The notes under the pieces were generated by a model that saw nothing but the letters and a program-made list of their open reading frames with translations, searched no databases and was not told the DNA's origin. The position numbers were made by a program, and so were the translations under genes. A DNA stretch of 64,000 nt, from assembly GCA_963978545.1 (NCBI GenBank), contig OZ021724.1, positions 26,897,933-26,961,932 on the forward strand, read 5' to 3'. Shown here in pieces: positions 20,752 through 33,921 of this stretch (position 1 is the first letter of the stretch; each line of letters starts with the position of its first letter). This DNA is from Linyphia triangularis. Taxonomy: Eukaryota; Arthropoda; Arachnida; Araneae; Linyphiidae.

Positions 20752-23700
20752 ATTGAGCATAATTCCAAAGCGTAAACTTAAGCATACGTTACAAACCGTA
20801 AGAAAAGTGGCGCAATTAAAAATTCTTTTTGAGTTAATTCTGTATACAGAATCAGACTGTATGTGCTTGAAGCTGGAAGAATGACTCAAGTCAGTTGCAA
20901 GTTGAAGTCCTTGTAATCTATGAAGCAGTGTGCACTGAATGTGTTAGCCAAAAAACGAAAAAAAAAATTTAGTTGAGTCACTTTTCGTGTCGATATCTAT
21001 TTAAATTTTATTGCTTCCTGTTTTCTGGAAATATCTCGAATAGGAAATGCTATATGATATCAATATTCGTTCAAGTGATAGTTGTATTTGAATGTTATTT
21101 TCAAATAACACACACAAACATTTTGATCTCTTGAAGGTTTGTAAGATTCTTGATTATTACCAAGGCTGTTACTTAATGGACATAAATGATACCGAAATTG
21201 GCACCACGAAATTTATGATTCTGAATGCTGTATATTTTATCGTATATTCCGAAAGTAAGCCATAGAATGCGAGAGATTTTAGACATGTGAAGGCCGTTGC
21301 CTGTCCTAACTTTTTATGCAACAAAACTCATGGTGTGGGAGAGCCGACTTCTAAATAAAAAAAAAAAAAGGCGAACTCAGATTCCGCCTTCGAAGTCTAT
21401 AAAACTCAGCAATTCCACAGACAAAAACACCATAAAGACGAGAGTGAAGACATTTTCCTCCAGCGATGTCTAAATCCTCCAGAAGTAGCTTCTATCCGAG
21501 TTCGCGGCTGTAAAAGTAAATTTTACAACTGAGAGACAGAATGTGAAGGTCCATTCCCAGAAGGATTCGGCAAAAGAGTCTTCTTGCAGCTATCCGACTC
21601 TACTGCTTGAAGACGTCCTAAATTGCCGACTCTACGCATGTCAACTCCTTTACGATGAGGGCTCAGGACAATAATTTATGCATTCCGTTTTAAGGTCTTG
21701 TTGCTTGCCATTCAATTTTTGCTCTATACGCAAGAAGCGATGGTTTGTTTGTTTGTTTGTTTGTTTGTTTAGGAGGCTGTAAGTGTGTTCTGTTTTGTCT
21801 TTCTGTTGTCACTTTTCGACTTTTTTCCGCTTTTCGCAGAGATAGACTGCGCAGTTTGGAATAGACTCAGACGCCATTTACATTTCTTGAGTTTTCTTGA
21901 GATCGCTGGGGTATCTCATTTGGAAGATTTATAAAATGTTAGGTTTTTTTTTTTTTTTTTTTTTTACTTAACGCTAAGAAATGTGTTCTGTTCTGGTTTT
22001 CTTTCCGAGAGGAGGTAGGGCAGAAAAATAAACTTAGAATGTTAAGTATATATAAGATATCACTCTTGCATGTGCTCAACTTGTAATATGTACCACACAT
22101 TACTTTTCCGTTAATCTTTCAAATGCTTTCTTACATCTATATGTTGGAACAGTCATTGTTCACTATTTTACTTTTTACAGAAAAGAATTGTTTAAAATAA
22201 ATTTATGCAGGTTGGGCGAAACCGAAGTATTCTTAATTGTCTAGTATCAAGAAGATCTGCAAAACACTAATTACCATATCGTATGTCACACGCAAAATTG
22301 TCTCAAGTAAAAATCAACCAAAGTAAATTATATTTTGGTAGTTATATTCGATTATTAACATATATTATTCACGTTTTTTATTTATAATCAACGTCTTCTT
22401 TACTTCAGTTAAAATTATTTCTTAAAATATGTAATTATGAAGTGGGAATATTTTCCAAATATATAATAGTTTCTCTGAATAATAGAAAAGAACTATCATT
22501 AAGAAAAATTTCATTGATCAAGAAAGAAAATATCATATTGGTACATACACTCCAATGTCCAAACACAAACACTTCGATAAACTTGGATGGTTACAGAGCT
22601 TAAAATTAATCATAAAGATATATTAATCCCTCTTTCCTGACTTAATGAGCATTATAACAAACGTGCAAAACCCTTTTACGGACAGGAAATTCACCATCTC
22701 CAGACCACAAGCTGAAAAGCCTCTGCGACTCGAAACAGAATATTAATGCACCCCAATTTCCATACCCTCCCTGGAATAGAAGCATAGGAATATCCTTTAA
22801 CGGACCAAAACCGTCTTTAATGTAGCAAGAAGCAATAGTTGAGGACGACAAATTTCGCATAACAGCTTCTCGCCAACTTCTGGCTGCAAGTTTTAGGAGC
22901 CTCTTCAGAGGAGTACCATCATTTTTACCTCATAAAAGGTCTTTGGCCATTGAAAGTTTAGTTCAACCCTTGGATGATGATACGCATTAAGATGATACTT
23001 GTGCTTGGTAACTAATGATCGAAACGGGAATAACGGTCCCTTGGATTAAGGAAACTGGTTGAGGTTGGGCCGTTACCACACCAGGGTTTGCATAAGAGAG
23101 ATATTAGGAGGTTTCGATGCGTGGGTTTTTCTTCGGAATGTCTTTGGTTTTCGTTGTGGAAATGCTGTGTTTTGGGATTTAATTGAGCACGAAATAAATT
23201 AATCGGGTGGGGTTAAGGGATCATAAATGAGCATTTAAGGAGTTTTAAGTATTTTTGGGTTTTTAAGTAAAGCAGTTAAAGGTTTAATCTGAACGATAAT
23301 TAAATTTTATAATATGTGGTAAGAGATTGGGTTTTTTATGTCGCATAATCAAACTGTTTTAAAATCCTTATTGCTCTTTAGAATGAAGTAATTGAAATAG
23401 CTAAAAGAATAAGTTTGTGATAAAATGCGATACTTTTAAGAAGTTATTTTTGTTAACTTCTGTTAAAGTATTGCACACTTAACAAATCTCAATGTTAACT
23501 CGAATTGATAAGAAGTTACCAAGGGTCCACAAGATGTTATGGTTGGCTTCATATTGGGATATATTAAAAGAAAGAACTCGTATACTAATTGAAAGAATTA
23601 CGATTAGAATATATGCAGAGTGGATATAATTAAATGGCTCCCTTTTAAAACTGGAAACTTGTCATATCAATTAATGTTGCATTTTTTAAGTTTTTATTTA

Positions 23701-24550
23701 CCTTGGCATGTCCCTTTCATAATAATTTCCAAAAAATAGTTTGCAACTTTAAATCGTATATCGATACAAGCGATTTTTTTTTTTTTTTTAAACATGTTGT
23801 ATATATTGAATTGTTTGAAATCTTCAAACTTGGTACAGTGGTTAGAAATGAAGGTTTAATCATAAAATTAAATCTTCATATTTTTGTAATTATTAGACGT
23901 GAGTTCTAAGGACGATGCACATATACAAAACAGACGCAATTTGTTGTTGTAAATAGGTGTCGGCTGTGGCCTAGATTGACTTCACTTGACCACATAAATT
24001 TGACTCAACTTTTCTATACAATAAATATTTGCTTATTGTAAAACTTTCAAGATGAATTCTTGTTCAGAAAGTTGGATTTTTGTTCTTTAACTAATCCCAA
24101 CGTCTTAATCGAAACAAATACCAACAACAGATAGCAAGTATTTCAAATATTTTTTTATATTTAGAATACGATTTTAAAATAACTTATTAGATTACTTAAG
24201 ATTAGATAAGATAACTTATTAGATTATAAATAATTTTTCAAAAATTTACATTGCTGTTTTTGTTGAGAGTTTAAAAAAAAAAGTTCTTTATATTATTATT
24301 TGAATGAAAAGGAGTAAATATATAAAGCATTTTACTTTGCCATTCAACTTGATTGTTGATCATTGCAACGCGAATAAAATTCTAGAACTACTGTAACGCT
24401 CGCAATGTAATAGAAAGTACTACTGTAACACGAATACTTTTTTTAAATTTTCATTTGAACTATTAAAAGATTTTCAGAAAGTGCTAGCAAACTTTTCTAT
24501 GAAAAACAATTTATCGATAAAAAAAAAAATATTTATGTATCCTTTATATT
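20752..24550. other. spacer, no recognised gene
   Basis: Mostly AT-rich. It holds a (TTTG)n tract near 21743-21770, poly-T near 21944-21965, and two less AT-rich patches (about 21280-21700 and 22640-23120). The latter has a 72-codon minus-strand frame (22642-22860) that I do not recognise. No transposon ends found. Confidence 0.45.
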
Positions 24551-24552
24551 CC

Positions 24553-25020
24553 TTACCAACTTTTATGTACAATTGCAACTTATTTAAACGATCTTGAGCT
24601 ATGACCGAGTATTTCTAATATTCGACCACTACGAAAAGAACTATAAATTTCGTGCCGTCGTTGTCTATGACAATTGACCTAACTTAATTGCCACCTAAAC
24701 TTAATTACAGAATTTATTTTAAATTGCAACAAACAACTTTTATATGCAATTGCAACTTATTTAAACTATCTTGAGCTATGACCAAGTATTTCTAATGTGA
24801 GTAATTTCTGTAGTGAATAGTAAGCATTAATAGAAGCTGGTGTAAAAGCGGCATGTTAGTCACAGCCCTCCAAAACTGAACAGAATACATTGTCATCAAC
24901 AATGACTCTATCTATCAAATCTTAACTTGACTGGATGACGGCAAGTTGGTTAATTAGTCCAGCGCTCCGCAGATTCACCAACAAAGAAATTCAAAATTAA
25001 TATAAAGGATTTAAAAACAT
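24553..25020. repeat. local duplication plus dispersed repeat V, copy 2
   Basis: ATTGCAACTTATTTAAACGA followed by TCTTGAGCTATGACCGAGTA at about 24570-24620 recurs at about 24745-24795. A CACCTAAACTTAATTACA segment follows the first and appears again near 25545. Sequence 24865-25020 is related to 17508-17690, and its start is echoed in inverted orientation at 24655-24680. This looks like a degraded element with inverted parts. Confidence 0.5.
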
Positions 25021-25600
25021 GAATTTGCGTTTTGCTTTTTCTGTGCCATAACGTTGGTTTGTTTACATGTTTATCGTTTGAAAATCTATCGCAATGTCTT
25101 TAGCGTTGAATGTATCGTATTGATACTTTACAATAGGATTGCTTTTGTAATGTAACAGTGTTAGGCACTCCCACTAACTTGGTTCCGTGAAATGGGCTTT
25201 CAATTAATAATAGCAGGAGGTCCTTTTAGTGAATGCAATGCAACCCTATGTGGTATCTTGCAAAGCAGATTGCTGATCTAGTTAAATTTCCCAACATCGT
25301 AACTGCCTGCAATAAATATTATTAATCTGAGTATGCTAGAAAGTTTGATAAATGTTTTATGGCGATAAGAGTAACCAGCTCCTTCGATACTGAATACGAT
25401 GTTTTAAAAGCGATAGTAAGAAATATAACTTTAATTGAATGTTCACTGTTCGTTTCGATACGGAGGAGAAATTGAATTATGTTAATGTGCTCGTTTAATT
25501 GAGGTACCCAAAGATCAGATTAGTTTATATGCACACTGGTTCCACCTAAACTTAATTACATAATTTATTTTAAATTATACACTACATTGTAACGTGACGT
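25021..25600. other. spacer, nothing recognised
   Basis: No gene or clear repeat apart from the short CACCTAAACTTAATTACA copy near 25545. Confidence 0.45.
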
Positions 25601-25605
25601 ATATG

Positions 25606-26877
25606 CAAAGTCTTTCAGAAAGAATCTCTAAGTTTGAAAACTGAAAAACAGGGAGAGACAAGTAAAATATTGGATAGACAGGTATGGAATTTTTAAATAC
25701 ACTGTTTTGTAAATTGATTGGCAATAAACAAAACTATTAAATATGAGGTACTGAAAATCCGTTTGGGTCAGAGTTGCCACGTACCTGGAAAACAGGGAAA
25801 ACCTGGAACTGTAAGGGAAAATGAAAATGCCAAAAAAAGGTCAGGGAAATATCTGGGAAAACTAAAAAATGTGATATTTTCTGGAAAAGTCAGAGAATTT
25901 TTTTGAGATTCAAGTTTTCTTCCTAGAAGTTCAGTAATTTTTTTCTGAACGTACATCTGCGTTCTGAAAATTTTATATTTATATGATATTTTCTTGTAAC
26001 AATGTGTAAAATGCACCCGCTGAAAGCAAATTGTCTGAAAAACAGGCGAAAATCTTTCGCTTTAACGCCGATTTCTGCTTCTTTTTGAGATTTTTCATTT
26101 TTTCTACAATTTTATTATTTTTAATGGTTTTGCTTTATCAGACTAAACTTGCATAAAACACCCCTCAACAAAAATTTCTTGCCGCGCCACTGTTCTGTTC
26201 ATACATTAGTACACAAATATATTCCTATTCGGCTATTTTGTACTTCTAAATTACTTTGCATATATTGTCCTCTTTTTTTATATATTGACTGTTTTTATCC
26301 CAGGGAAATGTAAAGGCACGCACAGATTGCTACTTATACCATCTGATCAATTAATCTTCGTATGCAAGTACATTAGTGTTTGGTGATACAAACCGCAAAC
26401 ATTTAACTGTTACTCAAAAAAGTCAATTTCTGCTTCTTTTTTTTAACCAAAATTTTGATTAATTGATAAAAATGCACATTAAAGTATCACAAAAAAATTT
26501 TGGAATTTAAAAATCCTGGAAATTTTAAAAAATTGTCTGAAAAACCTGGAAAAGTCAGGGAATTTCGTTCTGCATTTTGAGTGGCAACCCTGTGGGTGTC
26601 TTGCAAAATCATTGCATTTTACAAAAGTAACCATTTAGGGGAAAGGTATCATATATTTTTCACGAGGGAAACGATAACATTCTAATACGTCCAAATTTTA
26701 CAACAATTTGCGGCCACGTTTTAGCATTGCAACTAATTTTGCAAACCAGTTATATTTAATATTCTATACATGTCTAACCAATATACCACTTGTCTCGTCT
26801 CTTCTTTCTGTTTCTGTATGTTTCGCAGTTATGTAGTTTTAAAAAGTCATTTCTAAAAAAAAAAAAAAACTCTGTAC
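25606..26877. mobile_element. family 2 MITE (mariner-type), copy a, split by another element
   Basis: The outer parts match the other family 2 copies at 31.2, 37.2 and 41.5 kb. Shared motifs are GACAAGTAAAATATTGGATA, GACAGGTATGGAATTT, GGTACTGAAAATCCG and GTCTTGCAAAATC, then the inverted arm with ACCACTTGTCTCG and TTTCGCAGTTATG. Arms are inverted repeats of each other, so the whole can fold back. The ends are degraded here. The middle is interrupted at 25769 by a separate element. Confidence 0.75.
25769..26592. mobile_element. TIR element with CAGGGTTGCCA-type ends, nested in the family 2 MITE
   Basis: The left end is CAGAGTTGCCAC and the right end, read inverted, is CAGGGTTGCCAC. Both are followed inward by ...CCTGGAAAA and GTCAGGGAA motifs in inverted arrangement. 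The flanks TGGGT (25764-25768) and TGGGT (26593-26597) give a 5-bp duplication. Removing the element and one TGGGT restores the family 2 sequence running from CTGAAAATCC to GTCTTGCAAAA. No transposase fragment is seen in its 824 bp. The superfamily is uncertain. Confidence 0.8.
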
Positions 26878-26879
26878 TA

Positions 26880-28460
26880 AAGGTACTATAAAAAATGCAA
26901 CGATTTTTGTATATTTTCCCGATTTGCATAAAACTCGCATTTTGATTTTGTCCGTATCTCTAATTAAGGAAGTAAATTCTTAATTTCTGTAAAAATTCGT
27001 GTCTAGACAATTGTTTTAAACTTTGTAATATTTTTGTCATATAATTTCATGCCAAATAACTTTTTGTATGCTAATACCTCATGTTGGGAGCGAAGAGACA
27101 ATAAACGAAGATGGTTCTAGCGATGCTTTCTTAAAAAAATCTCGCCCTACTTTTATTTATATCCGATTCCATCCACATGAATCAACATATATTATAATTG
27201 AAAAAAATTAATTATTTCAAATGCAAAGAGAAAATTAGATATTAAATAAACATTTATAAAGAAATTTGCAGCAGTTTGATTTTGAATCGCTTGTACAGAA
27301 GTAATGAAAGATATATAAAATGGAAATAGTGCGTCTAACCTCTAGGCTATAGGTCTAATTTCATCGGCTATTTGTATTTACCATTATAAAGCAAATACCA
27401 AATTTGTATCGTGTGTTCTTTTCACCACCGCAAACCCATCTGAACCTTGCCAGAAAAGAAAAAGGAAAAAAAATCTGCACTAAGTGACTTTTCATTTTAT
27501 TCATTTCTTTCAGCCATAACTCCTCATTCACTCTAGGCATCTCCCCTCCCCACTGTTATAAAAATTACTTCCAAACAATAAACCTCATCCAGAAGCGAAA
27601 AACTTTAATCTGACCGACTCCTGTAAATAACGGCCATTAAGTGGGCATCGCGTCAGGTTAGATTTTTTTTTTTTAAGTGGGTTATAAAACAACGCAGCTG
27701 CCCCGACAAAAGCAGTCCCTGTTACAATAACCAAAAAAAGAAGTCTAGTTTTTATTCTATGCTGCAACACTAGGGGAGCTTTAAAAAGGAATTATACCCC
27801 CTCCACACACACACACTCCCTTCCCAGATTTGGTAGGCTATCATCACTAGCGTATAAAAATAAAGAGGTCTTTGTTGCCTTGATCATTTTGGGGAATTAT
27901 AACGATCCCCGAATGCTTTTTGGTTGTCACTCAAAAATTCCAATTAGTGATGCGATATCACTAATGACGGCAAATTATATGTTGCCTTGTTAGGTAAGTA
28001 CACAAATTGTTCGTTGTTCGCCCAGGGAAGACGTTAACGTTATGGGATTTACTTTTTGGAACAGCAGATATGTGGAATGGGTGCCTCTGATTTTTTCTTT
28101 CTTTTTCTTTTGTATACTTTTTTTTAATCAAATTGTGATGGTAGAGGCGAGCGTGTATTATGTTGGATTTTGTTTCATTTTCACCTGCTTGAATTGCAAA
28201 TTGTCTACATATTACATCCATAAAAATCAATGTACGTGAACTCATTCACAAAGGCTTCTTCACCATTAAAAAATTTTGCATGCATGTATTCCGAAATACT
28301 AAAAGTTCGTTCTATTTTATTTTGTAATAAATTTAGCATTATCGCTACGTTATCATTAGCAATGTTACTGACACCATACACTTAAGAATTTTATTAAATT
28401 CTTAAAAAGGTTGAACACAAATTATCGCAACAAACTAAACTGAAGTTTATCTGGCACATA
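26880..28460. other. spacer, nothing recognised
   Basis: AT-rich, with a short CA tract near 27805. No gene or transposon supported. Confidence 0.45.
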
Positions 28461-28464
28461 GGTC

Positions 28465-28487
28465 GCCAACGCCGGGTCATGCAGCTA
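28465..28487 (+). other. possible Helitron-like 3' terminus
   Basis: AACGCCGGGTCATGCAGCTAG is followed by T. A CTAG end before T fits a rolling-circle transposon terminus, and GC-rich strings of this kind are common at repeat ends in arthropod genomes. A related inverted string (GACCCGGCGTTTAAC) lies near 29545. No 5' end or Rep/helicase fragment is seen. Confidence 0.25.
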
Positions 28488-28979
28488 GTATCATATATTT
28501 CGTTTTGTTGATATACGTTTTGGTGTTTTTTTATGAAAATGTTTTGTTTTAATAATGTATACAGGGATTAATTCCGGGAACATTATTTTTTATGGTACAG
28601 ACCTTATTTTTAATGTACAAAAATAAATCTATAAATAATTTACCTATAATATTTACCTCAAAATAACTAACCCAACAGAAATAAATATAAGCCTTTCCCC
28701 AACATAATAATTGTAAATTTTGAAGGGGACTAGTAAATTAACATACACAGTTAATTATCCTTTTCCTACCAAAGCACATGAATTATGGCAGTGAGTTAAT
28801 TATGGAAAAAAAATGATTTTGGTTCATTCATGGGAATCAAATTTAGTTTAATTTGCATTCCTATAAGTGAAAGAAATTTACTAACTACCCTCTGGAGGGG
28901 AGGGGGGGGGGAGGGACAGCTCTTCCTTAGAAGGCTATTGAAAACGTAGAATGAATCGTATTAGCTTGATAGATTTTTT

Positions 28980-29240
28980 TTAAGACCCACCCAGTGTGAG
29001 AGATTCGATTCCTGTCTTTTGGTATTCCTGTGGGATAGGTCCCGGTCCATCTCGCATTACATATATTAAAGAAAACATCAATAACAACCTTCCCTAAAAA
29101 AGGGCTTGGTAAGTTGTCTGCTTGATTCCAACCATGCTTGGTGCCGCAAAAGCATTAAGATAGCATGCCCGCATCAAGCCTAAAAAGCATGACAAATCAT
29201 TGTTACTTATGCATACTGAAACCTTGTCCCTCTTGACTTA
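28980..29240 (+). mobile_element. possible tRNA-derived SINE
   Basis: A box B-like AGATTCGATTCC at 29001-29012 sits in a less AT-rich block ending near 29220. No clear box A or target duplication is visible, so the call is tentative. Confidence 0.3.
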
Positions 29241-29244
29241 ATGC

Positions 29245-31140
29245 ATTCAGCTCTTTTATTTACACGGGGGATAATTGCACTCACAAACGCTAAACACCCA
29301 TTAGGGCTCCATATATCAGTTTCATAAGTTAAACGGACAAAATTACTGGTTATAGAGAACACAACACTACTTCCGCTTGGAAAGGTGTAAAAATAATAAT
29401 AATAATAAAAAAGAAAACTGGGATATATTTTATTCCAGACTATCAGCCAGTCGTTTCTAAAAAAAATAAACTATGATAGCATCGACCATTTACTTTCGCA
29501 CTTTAAGTCATACATAATTCAATGCTCAGTTAATCCCAGCGCGACCCGGCGTTTAACATAAGAGCGCGAATAGAATACGTTCGATTTCTTCACCCTCTTC
29601 ATCAAAATTAATAACAGGAGGAACACACACATACATCCACGTGTGGAGGGCGGGCAAAAAAAAACTTCTCGTCTTCCAAATAGATGCAATTTCCGGCCTT
29701 TGACATGGTTGCAGTCAAAAAGTAAATAATGTCGTAACAGCTATTTCCAAGCCTTGCTTGAGTTTATCGAACCATGTGCAGCAGGTAGGTTGACAACTAA
29801 ACTTCACGCCGTCCTTAAACGACAAACGATAATGCAGAATTTATCAACACGAAATAAAAATTGGAACCTGTGAGTGTTATTTTCGTCGTTTCTATAAGGC
29901 TTGTTATTAAGTTTCTCTCTTGTACGGTATTGAAAGATCAAAACGGGATAAAAATATGTCATATTTTAAATTAGTTTTTACTCCGACCAATACTTTTTTT
30001 TTTTTATTCTTGGTTCTTCTTGGAATTAAGAATGGGAAGCGGCGTCGTGTTGCCATCTTATCGAAAACGAAAACGGTGACGTTTATCTAGAAGAAATGCA
30101 ATTTGTTTATTTGGTAACTTATTTTGCATGTTTTTCGGCGCAGCTGGTGTTGGAAGGAAAAGTAAGATATTCTTTTTCCCATTAGTGAAGAAGATAGCTT
30201 CTCTGTTATACAAGCTGATAAATTTGTGCAGATTTAACTTGAAGGGAATCTTTTTGTCGTTCAGGCTTTGTCGAGAAAGAAGTGAATAAAACAAGAAAAG
30301 CAAGATGGCGGATTTCTTTCTGTTGGAGGCAAGCGTTCGGATTAGTTCGGTTATTTTGTGACTTTCGCATTCCGATGCCCAGAAGTCTTTTCAGATTCAC
30401 GTATTTTTAGAAGTTTTTTTCTTCCTTTTTTTTTTTTTTTGGAAATGCAGTTTCCCCTTCGATATGCATCGAAATAAAAGCCCCGCTCGTTTTTTGGTTC
30501 TCGAATTCCGAATATGTTGATTCGCTGTTTGAGAAATAATTTGAATTTTAAAATACAGCTCCAGAAAGGATTTAAATCCAAGTCAATGGATACTTTTTTT
30601 TTTTTTTTACTTTTAAAAAAGTCAATCGATCTATTGTACCCAAGCGACTTGATACTAAACGAAGTTATTTCTACTTGCAAGTAAGATATTCAACAAAAAT
30701 TTACATAAAAGCAATGTGTAAATATGTGGAACAGTAAAGAAAGTAATGGTAAAAGAAACAAGAAGGGAAAAAAAGCACTCCTATAATTTTATACTTATTT
30801 TTACAATACTTTTACTTAATTCTTACAATACTTATACTAAAATTTGTTAATATTCGCCAACAAAGTATATCTGAACTTTAAAATAGACCAATCAATGTTA
30901 TTACTATTATGTTCATTTTTGAGAGAAACAAGCTGGAAAAAAATTGCCGTTTTAATCGATGATAACTAGTTAATAAAATTCTTTTTAAATCGAAAAGTAT
31001 AATCTTTTGCTGCTCTCTCATAGAAAGCTTCTTAAAAAACATAGTTTTTCTACCTCGTACATAAATCATTTTATTTACTTTGGAGTAACTTTACACACAA
31101 ACACCAGAACCCTCATTAGGATTCTACAAGATCTTTAAAA
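29245..31140. other. spacer, nothing recognised
   Basis: Includes an (AAT)n tract near 29392, poly-T tracts near 30000, 30425 and 30600, and short frames on the minus strand. I recognise no gene. Confidence 0.45.
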
Positions 31141-31149
31141 AAGGACTCT

Positions 31150-31770
31150 CTCTAACAGTGAAATGGCGAATTCAATGAGGGACGGAAGGAAGAGACAAAT
31201 GGCATGCGTTGAATACACAGGTAAGTAATTTGAAATAGGTTTGCCAAAATGAATATTGAAATGTGACAACAAATTGTAAAATCTGAATAGAATGGAAATT
31301 TATCGTTACTGAATTTACTGGGTAGATCAACCCAAACGATTTCTTTTTAACGAATGCAGTGATCTTGCAATCCACGCAGAAGGATTTTCAGTACCCAATA
31401 GTCCCCAGTTTTGTTCATTGACAAATGCATCCAAGTTAAAAGGGATATCATTGGTAAACCATATGGAATTGTTAACAAATTTACTTCTATCAATTTCACA
31501 AATCGGTCTTTTAAAAATTCCATGCAACTTGTCTCTTCTTCCTGTCTCTCAATGTCTGTGGGGTTAGCGCTCTGGTATCGCATGCTACAGTTGACTGGTT
31601 CGAATTCCGGGTTAGGCATGGATGTTCTTTGTGGTTCGTAATTCACGTTGAGCTGTAGACCTCGGCCTGATTAGCTGTCATTATGCATAAAAATAGGTCG
31701 TTGAGTGTACAAACCAACCAACTCACTGTTTCGCAGTTATGTGAATTAAAAGACACTTTATTTATGTATG
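31150..31770. mobile_element. family 2 MITE, copy b, with a SINE in one arm
   Basis: In reverse orientation relative to copies a and c it holds the family 2 motifs GGACGGAAGGAAGAGACAAA, GGATTTTCAGTACCC, TTTGTTCATTGACAAA and ACTTGTCTCTTCTTCCTG. The right arm is split by a SINE at 31555 and resumes with CTCACTGTTTCGCAGTTATG. The outer ends are degraded, so the coordinates are approximate. Confidence 0.7.
31555..31721 (+). mobile_element. tRNA-derived SINE, family S2
   Basis: Box A GGTTAGCGCTCTGG lies at 31562-31575 and box B GGTTCGAATTCC at 31597-31608. The body ends in GTACAAACCAACCAA, a tail much like that of family S1. An imperfect 7-bp duplication flanks it: CTCAATG at 31548-31554 and CTCACTG at 31722-31728. 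It interrupts the family 2 MITE. Confidence 0.75.
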
Positions 31771-31774
31771 CATC

Positions 31775-32090
31775 AGTTACACAATTCAAAAGAACAAAAT
31801 TGCTTCTTACACAAAGCAACAATGCTTCCTATTGTGGTTTGTAAGAGGGTTGGTAAGCAGGCAAAGATTACCTCCATCCAACTTTTACTTTTAAAAAGCA
31901 TAAAATGAATTTTATTATTTGTTAAAAAAAAATGTATTCGTTTATTTACTCATTCATCTCAAATTATTTCAAGAGACATTATAAGATTGTCTCATAAACC
32001 CAACCCAATGCTTAATTTTATTTGGTTACAAAATCTACCGGAATATTGCAGAAAACACGTGATTTTTTTTTATACCATGTGTAACAACAA
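31775..32090. other. AT-rich spacer
   Basis: Nothing recognised. Confidence 0.45.
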
Positions 32091-32094
32091 AAAT

Positions 32095-32370
32095 AAAAAA
32101 TAATATTAACAAAATTTTCAGAGCTCTGCGCCTATTGGAAGGCATTATATATAAACAAACTTACAAACTTAAAAAATAATAATTATAGAAAACTAATGAA
32201 AATTTTATTTTTCTGTTTGTAAAACTACAATTAAAAGGCCAAAACTACTTTTGTTTAAAATCTATTTCAAATGTCTACACATATTGGAAGTCACTTTCCA
32301 CAAAGCCACAACGATAGATCTATAGAAAGACTCATAATCAGACTATTTGTTTCATTATTATAGATTTATG
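32095..32370 (+). repeat. family T repeat, copy 2 (about 2 units)
   Basis: Contains TTTTCAGAGCTCTGCGCCTA and GGCCAAAACTACTTTTGTTT, with the family end GATCTATAGAAAGACTCA and TTTCATTATTATAGATTTA. Confidence 0.65.
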
Positions 32371-33268
32371 TAATATTCAGTGTCATTCTTACTGTTAGAC
32401 ACAGACTGCAATTCACAAATTTTTCTTGGTATTTATACTTTTTCTATTTGTGTAAAAAAAAAATAAAAAAAAAAAAGATTTTAAGGTTTATTTTGAAAAC
32501 AAAGGAATGTCTAAAAATGTTGTTTAAAAATATTGTTTGGTACTGCATGGAGATGCATACCCATTCAACGCCTGTGGCTACAGAATGTTGCAAATTGGGG
32601 AGTCTTCTTTCTTTATATCTTACAAAGCATGTCATGAGAAAGGTAAAAATCAAATTGAAATGGGTGTTGCCTCCAATCCTTTTCCGATGCCCTGCAGAGT
32701 TAGAGGGAGACAAAAGAAGTTTATTTTTTTCAAAGAGAGAGAGAGAGAAAGAAGAAACTAAGAAGTAAGGTATTAAATGTCTGCAACTCAAAAGGTTACA
32801 AATTTAGACATTCTTTCGCTCCAACTTTTAAATATTAATAGAATTAATGTTTTTAGAGATCTGATATTTTTTTTCCTATCTGCTGGTTTTCTGGATTAGG
32901 TATAATTAATGTAATAAGGAGAAATAAAATTATTATAATTATTATTTAAAAATTAATGTCTTTGTTATATTTCTAAAGATTCATTGTGACAGCTGTTTGA
33001 GATAATTGGATTTTTTTTTTTTTTTTTTTTGATATTTAAAGTTTGAATTGTTATTGAATTAATATTTTCAGTGTCCGCAATGTGCTGTTTCTGTATTTGA
33101 GGGAAATTTTGTGAACTTTCAGGAAATATTTCGGATAAGGGGAAAATATTGGGTGTACGTGGCGGAAAAGGCTGGGCAATCACTTTGAAACTCTTTCATT
33201 CCTAAAACTCTTCTATGCAGGTTAGCTGTACTGCGATAATTTTACAAAGTAACCCTCTAATGTACCTA
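32371..33268. other. AT-rich spacer
   Basis: Short frames on both strands around 32444-32791 overlap fully and show no family features. A GA tract lies near 32735 and poly-T at 33010-33030. Nothing else recognised. Confidence 0.45.
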
Positions 33269-33270
33269 TA

Positions 33271-33919
33271 GATTGAGAGGCGACTGCAATTTTTGGACCC
33301 TATCAAACATCATTCTGAATTTTTTATAGAAATTGGAGAAAAGTGAGTAGATTACGAATCCACTGGTCTGCCGTGGCAAAAATGGCCGAAACTGACCAAA
33401 AATCGACTCGTAATAAGATGAACTAAATCCAATTGCCAAATGTGCCATAACTTGCCAAATAATGAGCATTTTTTTTTTATTTGGTAACCCTCACTCTTTA
33501 ATTTTAAATTAAGAAGGTTGCAGACGATTCGGATGTGTGGCTATGGTTTGCTTGCATCTTTCACAAATGAGCCAAATTGGTAATAAACATTACGTCACTG
33601 ATGACGTAACTGATGTCACCAATTTGACTTACTTTTAAAAGATACAAGTTTTCCGAGCCAGAGATCAGAATTCGTTTGCGCTTTTCTCATTGAAAATCAA
33701 AATGCAGTGGGTTGCCTGACGAAAAAGTTTGTTCTCTTTTTGGCAAGTTATGACATATTTGGCAATCGGATTTTAGTTCAAATCGATTTTTGATCAGTTT
33801 CGGCCATTTTTGCCACGGCAGACCAGTGGATTCATAATTTACACACTTTTCTCCAATTTCTATAAAAAAATTCAGAATGATGTTCGATGGGGTCCGAAAA
33901 TTGCAGTCGCCTCTCGGAC
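33271..33919. mobile_element. family 1 foldback MITE, copy A
   Basis: Ends GATTGAGAGGCGACTGCAAT and, inverted at the right, GTCCGAGAGGCGACTGCAAT, between TA dinucleotides (33269-33270 and 33920-33921) as in Tc1/mariner-type insertions. The two arms are inverted repeats along nearly the whole length, about 325 bp each and very similar in the outer ~160 bp. Both pass through CCACTGGTCTGCCGTGGCAA and AAATGGCCGAAACTGA. The centre holds a small dyad around TGACGTCA-like sequence (33590-33620). No coding capacity. Confidence 0.92.
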
Positions 33920-33921
33920 TA

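Noticed and set aside
32444..32791. 106-115-codon frames on both strands
   Set aside because: They overlap fully, begin or end in homopolymers and GA tracts, and show no recognisable protein feature.
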